Source of the DNA: JBFMCC01 sp037445635
GTDB lineage: Bacteria > Chloroflexota > Anaerolineae > Anaerolineales > Villigracilaceae
Reading direction: 5' to 3'
Length of the DNA stretch: 64,000 bases
NCBI GenBank assembly: GCA_037445635.1
Contig: JBBIKC010000001.1
Coordinates: 124,001-188,000, forward strand
Made by a program: the position numbers and the translations under genes. The notes under the pieces were generated by a model that did no database searches, had not been told where the DNA came from, and worked only from the letters and a program-made list of their open reading frames with translations. Positions 16,569 to 27,881 of this stretch are shown here, in pieces (position 1 is the first letter of the stretch; every line of letters starts with the position of its first letter).

Positions 16569-17294
16569 ATGAACAATAATGCAGCACTCGAAGTCAAAGA
16601 AGTCGTCAAGACCTTCCAAACCGACGGCGGCGCGATCAACGCCGTGGACGGGGTTTCGTTCACAGTCGAACACGGCGAGTTCGTGGCGCTGGTCGGGCCG
16701 AGCGGTTCGGGCAAGACGACCATGCTCTCGATTCTGGCCGCGCTGTTGACTCCCAGCAGCGGGCAGGTGTTGATTGACGGACAAAACCTGGCGCGCATGA
16801 ACGAGGCCGAACGCGTGATTCTGCGCCGCGAGAAGATCGGCTTTACCTTTCAGGCCAACAACCTGATTCCGTATCTGTCGGCGCAGGAGAACGTGGAATT
16901 GATGTTGCGTCTCAATGGTCGGCTCGAGCACGGGGCGCGCATCCGCGCCCAGGAACTGCTGGCCCGCCTCGGTCTCGCCGAACGGCTGAACAACCTGCCC
17001 GCGCAGATGTCGGGCGGACAGCAGCAACGCGTCGCCATTGCCCGCGCCCTGATCCACAACCCAACGCTGGTGCTGGCCGACGAGCCGACCGCCAGCCTCG
17101 ATACGGAGCGCGCCTTCCAGGTGGTGGAGACCTTCGCGGCGCTGATCCACGAGAACAACCGCGCCGGCATCATGGTCACACACGACCTGCGCATGTGCCA
17201 GTATGTGGACCGCGTCCTGCAAATGAGGGATGGGAAACTGGTGCGAGAGATTCGGGACCGCGGGGAAATTACAAAACTGGCAAAGAGCGAGTGA
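16569..17294 (+). CDS. ABC transporter ATP-binding protein (DevA/LolD type)
   Basis: A 241-residue ATPase with Walker A (GPSGSGKTT), Q-loop (GFTFQANNLIPYLSAQEN), signature (QMSGGQQQRVAIARAL), Walker B (LVLADEPTASLD) and H-switch (IMVTHD). It is the third gene of the plus-strand operon (peroxiredoxin-like, FtsX permease, ATPase), 64 bases after the permease, and ends before a strong terminator. It would energise the DevC-like permease. Confidence 0.93.
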   Translation: MNNNAALEVKEVVKTFQTDGGAINAVDGVSFTVEHGEFVALVGPSGSGKTTMLSILAALLTPSSGQVLIDGQNLARMNEAERVILRREKIGFTFQANNLIPYLSAQENVELMLRLNGRLEHGARIRAQELLARLGLAERLNNLPAQMSGGQQQRVAIARALIHNPTLVLADEPTASLDTERAFQVVETFAALIHENNRAGIMVTHDLRMCQYVDRVLQMRDGKLVREIRDRGEITKLAKSE

Positions 17295-17312
17295 ATGGCC
17301 CGTTAAACGGAA

Positions 17313-17345
17313 ACCCCTCCGAGGTCGGGAATGACACGGAGGGGT
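17313..17345. terminator. Bidirectional intrinsic terminator
   Basis: ACCCCTCCG and CGGAGGGGT form a perfect 9-bp stem followed by CTTTTATTTT on the plus strand, between the convergent ATPase and the minus-strand gene ending at 17363. Confidence 0.8.
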
Positions 17346-17362
17346 CTTTTATTTTGGACTCG

Positions 17363-17800
17363 TCACTCGCCGGGGATGGCCGTCCCGGTGAAGCGAATCT
17401 CGCCCAGGTTGAGGGCCTGGCCGGGGGCGAGTTGGATGCGGATTTCGTTCCCGCCCTGTTCATCGAGGATGATAAGCGACTGCATGCCGGATGGCACATG
17501 TCCCAGGCTGAACGAACCGTCGAGGGCGGTGCGGGTGCCCTGATTGGTCCCGAGGACCAGCACCTCGCCGTGGAACGGCTGGCCTTGCGCGTCAAGCACC
17601 ACGCCGGTCACCGTGCCGGTGCCAAACAGTTGATCCGAAAACGGGGAACGGAAGAAGTTGGCAATTGCCAGCAATAAGACGAACATGAAGGCGATAAGCA
17701 GCATTACGCGCATGCGCCGCTGACGCGCCGATGGGTCGGCGGGCGGGAGTTGCAGCCCGTCTTTGAAATTTTCGAGCGAGGGGGATTTTTCGAATGACAT
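17363..17800 (-). CDS. Membrane-anchored protein with carboxypeptidase-regulatory-like domain
   Basis: A 145-residue protein with a cytoplasmic N terminus of ~30 residues, one transmembrane helix (about 31-50, MRVMLLIAFMFVLLLAIANF) and an extracytoplasmic beta-sandwich starting GTVTGVVLDAQGQPFHGEV and continuing TRTALDGSFSLGHVPSG, the pattern of CarboxypepD_reg domains. These domains act in protein or carbohydrate contacts rather than catalysis. It is the last gene of a group with a Flp-type pilin and a CpaE-like protein, so a surface role is likely by context. Confidence 0.7.
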   Translation of the reverse strand: MSFEKSPSLENFKDGLQLPPADPSARQRRMRVMLLIAFMFVLLLAIANFFRSPFSDQLFGTGTVTGVVLDAQGQPFHGEVLVLGTNQGTRTALDGSFSLGHVPSGMQSLIILDEQGGNEIRIQLAPGQALNLGEIRFTGTAIPGE

Positions 17801-17813
17801 CGTCTACCCTTTG

Positions 17814-18536
17814 TTAGGGACGGGGTCCGATGCGGAAGTTATCAAAACACGCTTCAGACCCGTCCCATGAACGCAGGCCAACGCCGCCTTCCTTGTAAGT
17901 CGAATCTGTACCGGTCAACACGGGCTGGCCGTCCACGTAGGCCGTAAATTGATTGCCGTTGACAACGAGTTGGATGTCCTTGGGCGAGCCGTACCAGTCG
18001 AAGCCGGCGGCCCGCGTAACCGCGAAGGGAGGCAGTTCACTGCCGTTGACCCATTTACGGAATATAAATGCGCCGCCTCCGTACCCCGGATCATACTGAA
18101 ACGTATAACCGTTGAATTTCCCGCCGGTGTTGGTGGCGCGAAAGACGATGCCGTAACCGTTGCCTCTTGTCAACGCGGCACCGTCCAGGTTGATGGTGTA
18201 ATCGGCGGCGTCCATGTCAAGGGAACATTCATTGAACGCCAGAGCCGTTCCCCGTGTGCAGACCCGCCCATCGTCTGTCTTCCACGCGCCGGTGCGAGTG
18301 TCCCAGCCCTCGAGTTTCTTCGATGAAAACTCGTCGGAGCAATATGGCTCGTCGCCCTGAACGCAGGTCTCCTCGCCCGTTATTCCGCTGGCGACCGAGC
18401 AGTATACATCCGACAGGCGGGTGCCGGTGAGTTGCAAAATGAGAACGAGGGCGACTGCCACCAGCGCCACTAAAAGGGCGTATTCGACCAACCCTTGTCC
18501 GCGCCCAGATTTCATACTTGTTCTTCCTTCTTTCAT
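17814..18536 (-). CDS. Flp/TadE-type prepilin fused to a lectin-like (LamG/DUF1080-type) domain
   Basis: A 240-residue protein whose N terminus is a class IVb prepilin: basic leader ending in GRG, then QGLVEYALLVALVAVALVLI with the conserved E-Y pair of Flp pilins. Standard Flp pilins end at 50-80 residues, but here a ~175-residue domain follows (SDEFSSKKLEGWDTRTGAWK through NGYGIVFRA to EACFDNFRIGP), with the strand pattern of concanavalin-like glucan-binding folds. It would be a pilin-like surface protein displaying a sugar-binding module. The ATG at 18536 overlaps the stop of the upstream CpaE-like gene; an internal ATG at 18515 is also possible. Confidence 0.75.
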   Translation of the reverse strand: MKEGRTSMKSGRGQGLVEYALLVALVAVALVLILQLTGTRLSDVYCSVASGITGEETCVQGDEPYCSDEFSSKKLEGWDTRTGAWKTDDGRVCTRGTALAFNECSLDMDAADYTINLDGAALTRGNGYGIVFRATNTGGKFNGYTFQYDPGYGGGAFIFRKWVNGSELPPFAVTRAAGFDWYGSPKDIQLVVNGNQFTAYVDGQPVLTGTDSTYKEGGVGLRSWDGSEACFDNFRIGPRP

Positions 18537-19748
18537 GCCTTCTCCTGCCGTTTCTTTGAGCGTTCGAGTACGCGCAGATACCCTTCTTTAGGAGGGGTGG
18601 GAGGCGTCTGTTTGTGGTTTTCCTTGCTCCAATAATAGGCTAGGTCTTCGAACAACGCGCCGACCGGGCCGGCGGGATCGGCGAATACGGCGGGCCGGCC
18701 GAAGGTCAGGGCTGACACAAGCGTGTCGGAGGCGTGGGGGATGACGATCTTTATCTCGCGCCGCAGCACCTTCTCGATTTCTGCCCTTGAGAGTCCCTTT
18801 CCTTTGAAAGTCCAGTTCAAGACCAGCTCGATTTTTTCCTTTGGATATTCGAGTCTTTCGAACACATCCAGGGCTGCGCTGGCGCAACGGACTGCTGCCA
18901 GTTCGGGCGCGGTGACGAGCAGGATGCGGTCAGCAGAATCGAGGGCGGCCAGCGTCGAAGCGGTGAAGTCGTGCGGAAGGTCGAGCACGATGTAATCCGA
19001 CTGACGTCGCAGGATGTCCAGAACACGTCCAACCTGCTGATCCTGCAATGACTCGGCCTCGTAGGGGCGGCGCGGCGCGGCAAGGATCTGGACCCCCGAC
19101 TCGTGCCTCAACAGGACGCGGTGAACCACTTCCGCATCGATCTCTTCGGCGCGGATAGGCGCAATGTCCCCCCCAACTGTTGCGCAAAGGCACATCCAGC
19201 ATCAGGGCGCTCTGCCCATTGGCCAGCGCTAAATCCACCAATGTCACGCCGCAGGGCCAAACCTGGGAAAGTCCGACAGCCAGATTGGCCGCCAAAGTGG
19301 AGACGCCGACACCGCCGCGCAAGGAGAAGACCGCGGTCATTTCGCCCTGGACTTCTTGCGACTCCGCCTCGGACGGCGCGGCGCGGCGCAGAAGCACTTT
19401 GACGCGCGCCAACAGTTCCCTGGGCTGGAATGGCTTGGCAATGAAATCGTCCGCGCCCGCCTCGAAGGCCTTGAGTCTCTCGTCCAATTCGCTCAGGGCT
19501 GTCAGGATGATGATCGGAATATTCGCTGTGTCGGAACGATGCCGCAGTTGACGGCATAATTCGTAACCGTCCATGTCGGGCATCATCACGTCCAGGATCG
19601 CCAGCGCCGGTCGAACCTGCCCGATCACAGACAGCGCTTCCCCGCCGTTGCCTGCCGCGGCCACTTCGAAGCCATCGGTCTTCAACACCCCCAGCGTCAG
19701 TTTGAGGGTCATTTCATCATCGTCTACAACGAGAATTCTTGTGCTCAT
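18533..19748 (-). CDS. CpaE/TadZ-like protein (receiver + ParA-like ATPase), interrupted by a frameshift
   Basis: Two reading frames together give one protein. Starting at ATG 19748, a receiver domain (RILVVDDDE, phospho-acceptor in AILDVMMPDMDG, KPFQPRELLARV) leads into a MinD/ParA-type ATPase with a deviant Walker A (LRGGVGVSTLAANLA). Near 19170 the frame breaks; the neighbouring frame continues with DIAPIRAEEIDAEVVHRVLL, then YIVLDLPHDF and the C-terminal part to 18533. The break coincides with a run of seven G (19168-19174); removing one G restores the frame. In Tad systems CpaE/TadZ localises the pilus machine, which fits the pilin-like gene that follows. It may be a sequencing error, a phase-variable tract or a real defect. 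Confidence 0.75.
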
Positions 19749-19876
19749 CGGCGGCCTGTTTTCTACAAGTATAGTGAATATCCAGGCAGTCGCGCCTTTC
19801 ATAACCATTACGGATTTAATTTCATTATTGAAAACCATTGCAATCATCTTTTAATGGAGAAATTTCACCAATTCTC

Positions 19877-19882
19877 TATAAT
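19877..19882 (+). promoter_or_regulatory. -10 box placed for a leaderless start
   Basis: TATAAT ends 6 bases before the ATG at 19889 of the REC-GGDEF gene, so transcription would begin at or beside the start codon. No good -35 hexamer or Shine-Dalgarno is visible. Confidence 0.45.
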
Positions 19883-19888
19883 AAACTC

Positions 19889-20815
19889 ATGACCAGAATC
19901 CTGGTTGCAGACGACGACCCGTTAGAGCGAAAAATTCTGTCTGCCGTGCTGAAAAAAAACGGACACGAAATATTCCTGGCGGAGAACGGGGGACAAGCCT
20001 GGGATCTTCTGCAAAGGGAAAAGCCGCGCCTTCTCATTACAGATTGGTCCATGCCTTCCATGGACGGGATGGAATTAATTCAATTGGTTCGTTCCGCCGA
20101 CCTGCCCGGCTATGTGTATATCATCCTGCTGACCGCCAAAGGAGACAGCGGAGACGTTATCGCCGGTCTGAAGGCAGGCGCGGACGACTACCTGACAAAG
20201 CCGTTCAACGTTCACGAACTGGAGGCACGGATCGCGGTCGGGGAACGCATCCTGCGCCTGGAGGATAAACTGACCGCGGCGTTGTCGCAACTGGAACAGC
20301 AGGCAATGTACGACGGCCTGACCAACGTCATGAACCGCCGCGCCATTTACCTGTTCGCGCAGGGGGAGCTGGAACGGGCGCGCCGCGCACACCACCCTTT
20401 CAGCCTCATTTTCCTGGATATCGACAATCTGAAGACGATCAATGATCGGTATGGGCACCTTTCCGGGGACGTTGCCATCAAAGCCGTGGCGCGAACCCTC
20501 CAAACCTGCAGCCGTCCCTACGATGGCGTCGGCCGCTGGGCCGGCGATGAATTTGTCATCATCCTGCCCGGCGTGGGTGCCGCCGATGCCCACAAAATTG
20601 CCGACCGCATCCTTCACGGTGTGAACGTCCAGAGTCTTCCCGTTGCAGACAATGAGGAGCTGAAGATCAGTCTGAGCGCGGGGATCGTTACCATCATCGA
20701 AGTGGTCAATTCGGAACATATCCTGGACGCCCTGGTGGACAGCGCCGACGAGGCGCTCTACCGCGCCAAGCGCAGCGGCCGAAACCAGGTGCAATTCAAT
20801 GTTATTGGAACGTAA
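19889..20815 (+). CDS. Response regulator with GGDEF diguanylate cyclase domain
   Basis: A 308-residue two-domain protein. Residues 1-120 form a receiver (ILVADDDPLER, phospho-acceptor in LLITDWSMPSMDG, TAKG, KPFNVHELEARI). Residues 140-300 form a GGDEF domain (IFLDIDNLKTINDRYGHLSGD) whose active-site loop reads A-G-D-E-F (RWAGDEFVII), a variant expected to stay active. It would make cyclic di-GMP when phosphorylated. It is the first gene of a phosphorelay cluster with a hybrid kinase and an Hpt protein, which can carry phosphate to it. Confidence 0.92.
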   Translation: MTRILVADDDPLERKILSAVLKKNGHEIFLAENGGQAWDLLQREKPRLLITDWSMPSMDGMELIQLVRSADLPGYVYIILLTAKGDSGDVIAGLKAGADDYLTKPFNVHELEARIAVGERILRLEDKLTAALSQLEQQAMYDGLTNVMNRRAIYLFAQGELERARRAHHPFSLIFLDIDNLKTINDRYGHLSGDVAIKAVARTLQTCSRPYDGVGRWAGDEFVIILPGVGAADAHKIADRILHGVNVQSLPVADNEELKISLSAGIVTIIEVVNSEHILDALVDSADEALYRAKRSGRNQVQFNVIGT

Positions 20816-20827
20816 AGCGAGGCCCTT

Positions 20828-23971
<3,144 letters not shown>

Positions 23972-23981
23972 GGAGGCTCAA

Positions 23982-24317
23982 ATGACTCTTGACCCTTCTG
24001 CTTTGAATAATTATCGCGAATTCATGGGCGAGGAAGCGGATGCCTTCATTGTCGACATCGTCGAGACCTTTCTTGACAATGCTCCACAATTGCTCGCGCA
24101 CATGGAAGCCAGTATGGCAAGTGCCGACTCGCAGGGATTCGTGCGCGCCGCCCATACGCTCAAGTCCAATTCCGCCACCGTGGGCGCCACGTTACTCGCC
24201 AGCCTCGCCGCGGAACTCGAGAGCCGCGGCAAGACCGAAGACCTGTCCACTCTGGCCGAACAAGTCAGGCTGGCAAGGGAAGAATATGTGAGCGTATCGC
24301 GGCTCTTGAAGCCCTGA
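23982..24317 (+). CDS. Histidine phosphotransfer (Hpt) protein
   Basis: A 111-residue four-helix protein with the phospho-accepting histidine in AAHTLKSNSATVGA at about residue 47. Spacing and residues match Hpt domains that shuttle phosphate between receivers of hybrid kinases and final response regulators. It begins 10 bases after the hybrid kinase, and is the third gene of the cluster. Confidence 0.92.
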   Translation: MTLDPSALNNYREFMGEEADAFIVDIVETFLDNAPQLLAHMEASMASADSQGFVRAAHTLKSNSATVGATLLASLAAELESRGKTEDLSTLAEQVRLAREEYVSVSRLLKP

Positions 24318-24372
24318 GAAAGTGTTTTGAAACTCGGTTTTTAACCACAGGCGAACGCAGAAATCGGTATCG

Positions 24373-24798
24373 CTAGTTTTCCCCAAGCATTACTTTTACA
24401 AACAGCCGTTCCTTCGCAAGGCGGGCAATATCCTCTGTGTTAGGTTTTCCCTGTTCGGTACGAATGCCCATTGGCTTTGCCGCCTGTGGAATATGCCTGA
24501 CGTAATCGCACAGGCGCGCCTGTACAGCGGAATTGTCCTGCTCGACTTCCGCAAACCCTCTGACCGATTCCCGTTTCAACAGCAATTCTACTTCCGCTCC
24601 GCCGCGCAGATTTTTCCACCACGTCCGGTCGCGGCTGGTGAGAATCCATAGACAATTGCCATCGCGATAATAGCCAACAGGTGTGGTGTATTTCTTTCCC
24701 GTCTTGCAACCAGTGACAGTAATGAGCATGGTACCGTTGCTCAACAATCCGTGGAAGGGCGAGCGCAGGACCCAACTCATGAAATCATTCCCGTTCAT
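24373..24798 (-). CDS. Deazaflavin (F420)-dependent nitroreductase-family protein
   Basis: A 141-residue split-barrel protein. The segment LSNGTMLITVTGCKTGKKYT followed by PVGYYRDGNCLWILTS and the Trp-rich WWKNLRGG match the DDN/DUF385 family, whose members bind F420 or a related flavin through the TGxKxG region and reduce quinones or other electrophiles. The ATG at 24798 overlaps the stop of the radical SAM gene by 4 bases, so the two are coupled. Cofactor identity is inferred from the family. Confidence 0.82.
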   Translation of the reverse strand: MNGNDFMSWVLRSPFHGLLSNGTMLITVTGCKTGKKYTTPVGYYRDGNCLWILTSRDRTWWKNLRGGAEVELLLKRESVRGFAEVEQDNSAVQARLCDYVRHIPQAAKPMGIRTEQGKPNTEDIARLAKERLFVKVMLGEN

Positions 24799-25655
24799 TT
24801 CACCACTCCATACATCTGGTCGGGAGCGAGGATGGCGGGGAAGCGCGCTCTCAGCTTCGTCCGCGCTTCGTAGCACAGGTGACAGGCGTCGGCGTAGTCC
24901 GACGCGTGCGGGAGGTTGTACTCGGTCACCAGCGCGGCGGGCCCGCCCGAGAGCAGGGGTCCGCAAATCGGGTGCGCGTCCGCATCGTATTCCGCGCAAA
25001 TTTGCTTCAACGGTTTTTCAAAAACATTACCGATGACGAGCCCCTGGCAGATGTGCAGGTTGCCAAGCGGATCGAGATGGATGCGGCCCGGCTCGCGCAA
25101 GTCCTCGTGCGGACATTCGGCGAAACTATCCCACGGGTGATGCGCGGCGCGCGCGACCATCTGGCTGGCGCGGCCGCGATACATCAGCGAGGTCTCGTCC
25201 TTCGCTTCGGGCTGGGCAATCGAGATCATGCCCGTCGGGATGTCAAGCCACTTGGCCGCAACCAGCGCGTTCTGAGGCCGCTCGCCAAGGCATTCCTCGC
25301 AATGATACAAATCACTGCTCACGGTCAAATCCTCTACCAGCCCCTTGAACGGCTTGAGCCACTCGTAGGCGTCCGCGACCGAATTGGCCCAGTACGCGTT
25401 CGAGACCACCCCGACGCGAAAGCCCATGCCCGCCGCAAGTTGAACGCCTCTTACCAGAATCGGATAATACAAAAACGGCTCGCCGCCCTCGAAATAAATC
25501 CATTCCACACCCGCGTCTTTGGCTTGCGACAAAATCTGTTCGACCTGCTCGAGCGTGAGAGTGCCCGTCTGCCAGGGACTGCCCCACACGAAACAGTGAT
25601 CGCACTCGTAGGTGCATTGATACGTCAGGAGAATATGCAGGCCCGAAAGTCTCAT
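24795..25655 (-). CDS. Radical SAM protein with auxiliary cysteine-rich C terminus
   Basis: A 286-residue radical SAM enzyme. The 4Fe-4S/SAM motif CTYECDHC lies near residue 15, and the glycine motif YFEGGEPFLYYP follows. Cysteines C-x2-C at HCEEC and a C-terminal set (FAECPHEDL, NLHICQGLV, ICGPLL, ACHLCYEA) suggest a SPASM-like region holding one or more extra clusters, as in peptide-modifying or dehydrogenase radical SAM enzymes. The ATG at 25655 has GGAGAGCG upstream. No precursor peptide gene was seen nearby. The coupled F420-type nitroreductase suggests a joint redox task, which is inference. Confidence 0.85.
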   Translation of the reverse strand: MRLSGLHILLTYQCTYECDHCFVWGSPWQTGTLTLEQVEQILSQAKDAGVEWIYFEGGEPFLYYPILVRGVQLAAGMGFRVGVVSNAYWANSVADAYEWLKPFKGLVEDLTVSSDLYHCEECLGERPQNALVAAKWLDIPTGMISIAQPEAKDETSLMYRGRASQMVARAAHHPWDSFAECPHEDLREPGRIHLDPLGNLHICQGLVIGNVFEKPLKQICAEYDADAHPICGPLLSGGPAALVTEYNLPHASDYADACHLCYEARTKLRARFPAILAPDQMYGVVK

Positions 25656-25727
25656 GTCGCTCTCCGCTTTGCTTCCAGTGTACAGAAAATGGCGGTGCGA
25701 GTCATGGGTCAAATATCACCTCGCGGC

Positions 25728-25733
25728 TATAAT
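25728..25733 (+). promoter_or_regulatory. -10 box of the upp promoter
   Basis: TATAAT lies 23 bases before the upp ATG in the divergent gap between the radical SAM gene and upp; GGAGGAG is the ribosome site. The -35 region is weak. Confidence 0.4.
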
Positions 25734-25756
25734 AAAGATACCCGTTTGGAGGAGAT

Positions 25757-26383
25757 ATGCCCAACGTTTTTGCGTCCGCCCACCCGCTCGTCGCCCACAA
25801 ACTGTCCCGCCTGCGCGACAAGAACACCGAGCCCAAGAAATTCCGCGAACTCATGCGAGAGATCGCCGCCCTGCTGGCCTACGAGGCCACCGCGGACCTG
25901 CAAACGGTCCCGCGCGACCTCGAGACGCCGCTCGCCAAAACGACCGGCGCGGAACTCAAAGAGAAGATCGGCCTCGTCCCCATCCTGCGCGCAGGGCTGG
26001 GCATGGTGGAAGGCTTCTGGGAATTGATGCCCAGCGCCGAGGTCTGGCATATCGGGCTGTACCGCGACGAAAAGACCCTGCGCCCGGTGGAATACTACAA
26101 CAAACTGCCCATCGAACCGCGCGTCTCGGTCTGCCTCATCCTGGACCCGATGCTGGCCACCGGCGGTTCGGCCACCGCCACCGCCGACGTGTTGAAGCGC
26201 TGGGGTGTGAAGAAGATCAAGTTCGTCGGCCTGATCGGCGCCCCCGAGGGGATTCGCGTCATGCAGGCCGCGCATCCCGACATCCCCATCCATCTCGCCG
26301 CGATTGACGATCACCTGAACGAGCGCGCGTACATTGTGCCTGGCCTCGGCGACGCGGGCGACCGTCAGTTTGGAACGGGATAA
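25757..26383 (+). CDS. upp: Uracil phosphoribosyltransferase
   Basis: A 208-residue UPRTase that converts uracil and PRPP to UMP in pyrimidine salvage. Family blocks are clear: HPLVAHKLSRLRDKNTEPKK at the N terminus, VPILRAGLGMVEGF, the PRPP-binding loop LILDPMLATGGSATA, and the C-terminal uracil-binding part YIVPGLGDAGDRQFGT. Length is normal. A strong GGAGGAG site precedes the ATG. Confidence 0.97.
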   Translation: MPNVFASAHPLVAHKLSRLRDKNTEPKKFRELMREIAALLAYEATADLQTVPRDLETPLAKTTGAELKEKIGLVPILRAGLGMVEGFWELMPSAEVWHIGLYRDEKTLRPVEYYNKLPIEPRVSVCLILDPMLATGGSATATADVLKRWGVKKIKFVGLIGAPEGIRVMQAAHPDIPIHLAAIDDHLNERAYIVPGLGDAGDRQFGTG

Positions 26384-26493
26384 CGAGGTCGAATTTATGA
26401 ACTGAAGAACCCCAGCATGCTCTGCCGGAAATGAAGCAGGGTAAAATTCGAGGAACCAAAGTTCTAGAAGTCCTCTCAAAAAAATAAGCGGTT

Positions 26494-26611
26494 GTCATTG
26501 CGAGGAGGGCATAGCCCGACGAAGCAATCCCCAATTCTACGAGGTCACCTCGTTTTCAAGGAGATTGCTTCCCTTCGACAGGCTCAGGGCAAGCGCTTCG
26601 CTCGCAATGAC
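26494..26611. repeat. Palindromic dispersed repeat (TCATTGCGAG family), long copy
   Basis: GTCATTGCGAG at the left and CTCGCAATGAC at the right are inverted copies, with GAAGCAATCCCC/GGAGATTGCTTC inside and a second small palindrome (CCCTTCGACAGGCTCAGGGC) nested in the right arm. The rest of the gap 26384-26660 holds no gene that I could support. Confidence 0.8.
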
Positions 26612-26660
26612 GAGGCCGGTCAGTATTTTTGAGACAAGTTCTGACAAATAGGAGCATGAA

Positions 26661-27077
26661 ATGGCCGAACTCAAAACCAGACAAAACGATGCAAGCGTGG
26701 ACGATTTCCTCGCCGCCTATCCCGAAGAGACGCGCAAGGACTGCTATGAAATCCTGAAGATGATGAAGGCGGCCGTCAAAGCCGAACCGAAAATGTGGGG
26801 AACGAGCATCGTCGGCTTTGGGAGTTATCACTACAAAAGCGAGAGGAGCCGTCAGGAAGGCGATTGGCCGCTGGTTGGCTTCTCCCCACGCAAGCAAAAC
26901 CTCACCCTTTACATCATGACGGGTTTCGACCGGTACGGCAATTTGCTCAAAAAACTTGGCAAGCACTCGCTCGGCAAGGGCTGTCTCTACATCAAGCGCT
27001 TGAGCGATGTGGATAAAAAAGTGTTGAAAGAACTCATCGTCGAATCCGTGAAGGCGATGAAGGCAAGTCACAAATAA
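26661..27077 (+). CDS. DUF1801 domain protein
   Basis: A 138-residue protein of the DUF1801 (YdhG-like, frataxin-fold-like) family: N-terminal VDDFLAAYPEETRKDCYEIL, central MWGTSIVGFGSYHYKSE, and the strand LTLYIMTGFDRYGNLLKKLG with the Lys-rich end ARLSDVDKKVLKEL-like segment. Function is not established. AGGAG six bases before the ATG supports the start. It is followed 13 bases later by a methyltransferase-like membrane gene. Confidence 0.85.
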   Translation: MAELKTRQNDASVDDFLAAYPEETRKDCYEILKMMKAAVKAEPKMWGTSIVGFGSYHYKSERSRQEGDWPLVGFSPRKQNLTLYIMTGFDRYGNLLKKLGKHSLGKGCLYIKRLSDVDKKVLKELIVESVKAMKASHK

Positions 27078-27090
27078 AAAGAAGGCAGGC

Positions 27091-27777
27091 ATGACCCAGA
27101 ATTCCAGCGCAACCAAATCAACGGTCGCGGCTATCGTTCGTCTGGCTCTCGGTCTCATCGTCATCGGCGCCATGCTCTTCTGGCCTGCCGGCACATTCGA
27201 CTACTGGCAGGCGTGGATGTGGATCGCCGTGCTCGGCCTCGCCCTGGCTTTCATTCTCATCTACCTCGCCCAACGCGACCCCGCCCTGCTCGACCGCCGC
27301 TCGCGTTACAGCGAAACGCGCCGCGAACAACGCCTCATCATCGCCCTCTCCGCGCTCTGCTACCTGGCGGCCTTCCTCCTGCCGGGCTTCGACAAACGCT
27401 TCGGCTGGTCGGACGTCCCCGCCTGGGTTTCCATCGCCGCGCAAATCGTCGTGGCGGCCTCCCTCGTCTTGATCTTTCTCGTTTACAAAATCAACACCTA
27501 CGCCTCGCGCGTCATCGAAGTGCAGGAAGAACAACAAGTCATCACCAGCGGCCCCTACGCCATCGTCCGCCATCCAATGTACTTCGGCATGATGCTGATG
27601 ATCATCTTCTCGCCGCTCGCGCTGGGTTCGTACTGGGCGGTCCTCCCGACCCTCATCCTTCCCTTCCTGCTCGCGGCCCGCGCCAAAGACGAAGAGGAAC
27701 TCCTCGCGGACGAACTCAAGGGCTATCGCGAGTACATGCAAAAAACGCGCTTCCGACTCCTCCCAGGAATCTGGTAA
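27091..27777 (+). CDS. Isoprenylcysteine carboxylmethyltransferase-like membrane protein
   Basis: A 228-residue protein with about five or six transmembrane helices and the C-terminal ICMT/PEMT signature: VITSGPYAIVRHPMYFGMML, followed by a membrane helix and EEELLADELKGYREYMQKTR. This region binds SAM in the family, so methylation of a small lipid or protein end group is likely, but the substrate is unknown. It ends at a strong convergent terminator. Confidence 0.85.
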   Translation: MTQNSSATKSTVAAIVRLALGLIVIGAMLFWPAGTFDYWQAWMWIAVLGLALAFILIYLAQRDPALLDRRSRYSETRREQRLIIALSALCYLAAFLLPGFDKRFGWSDVPAWVSIAAQIVVAASLVLIFLVYKINTYASRVIEVQEEQQVITSGPYAIVRHPMYFGMMLMIIFSPLALGSYWAVLPTLILPFLLAARAKDEEELLADELKGYREYMQKTRFRLLPGIW

Positions 27778-27835
27778 CGCAATTGGTCCGCCATGAGGCG
27801 GGATGCGGAGCGACAAGGCGGCTTTTGCGAAATCG

Positions 27836-27870
27836 AAGACCTCCGAGGTCCGGCAGACTTCGGAGGTCTT
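27836..27870. terminator. Convergent bidirectional terminator
   Basis: AAGACCTCCGA and TCGGAGGTCTT form a perfect 11-bp stem between the convergent methyltransferase-like gene and the OsmC gene. Confidence 0.7.
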
Positions 27871-27881
27871 GGCTTTCGGGT

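Noticed and set aside
26384..26493. A small gene or RNA after upp
   Set aside because: No start site or family; the sequence grades into the palindromic repeat.
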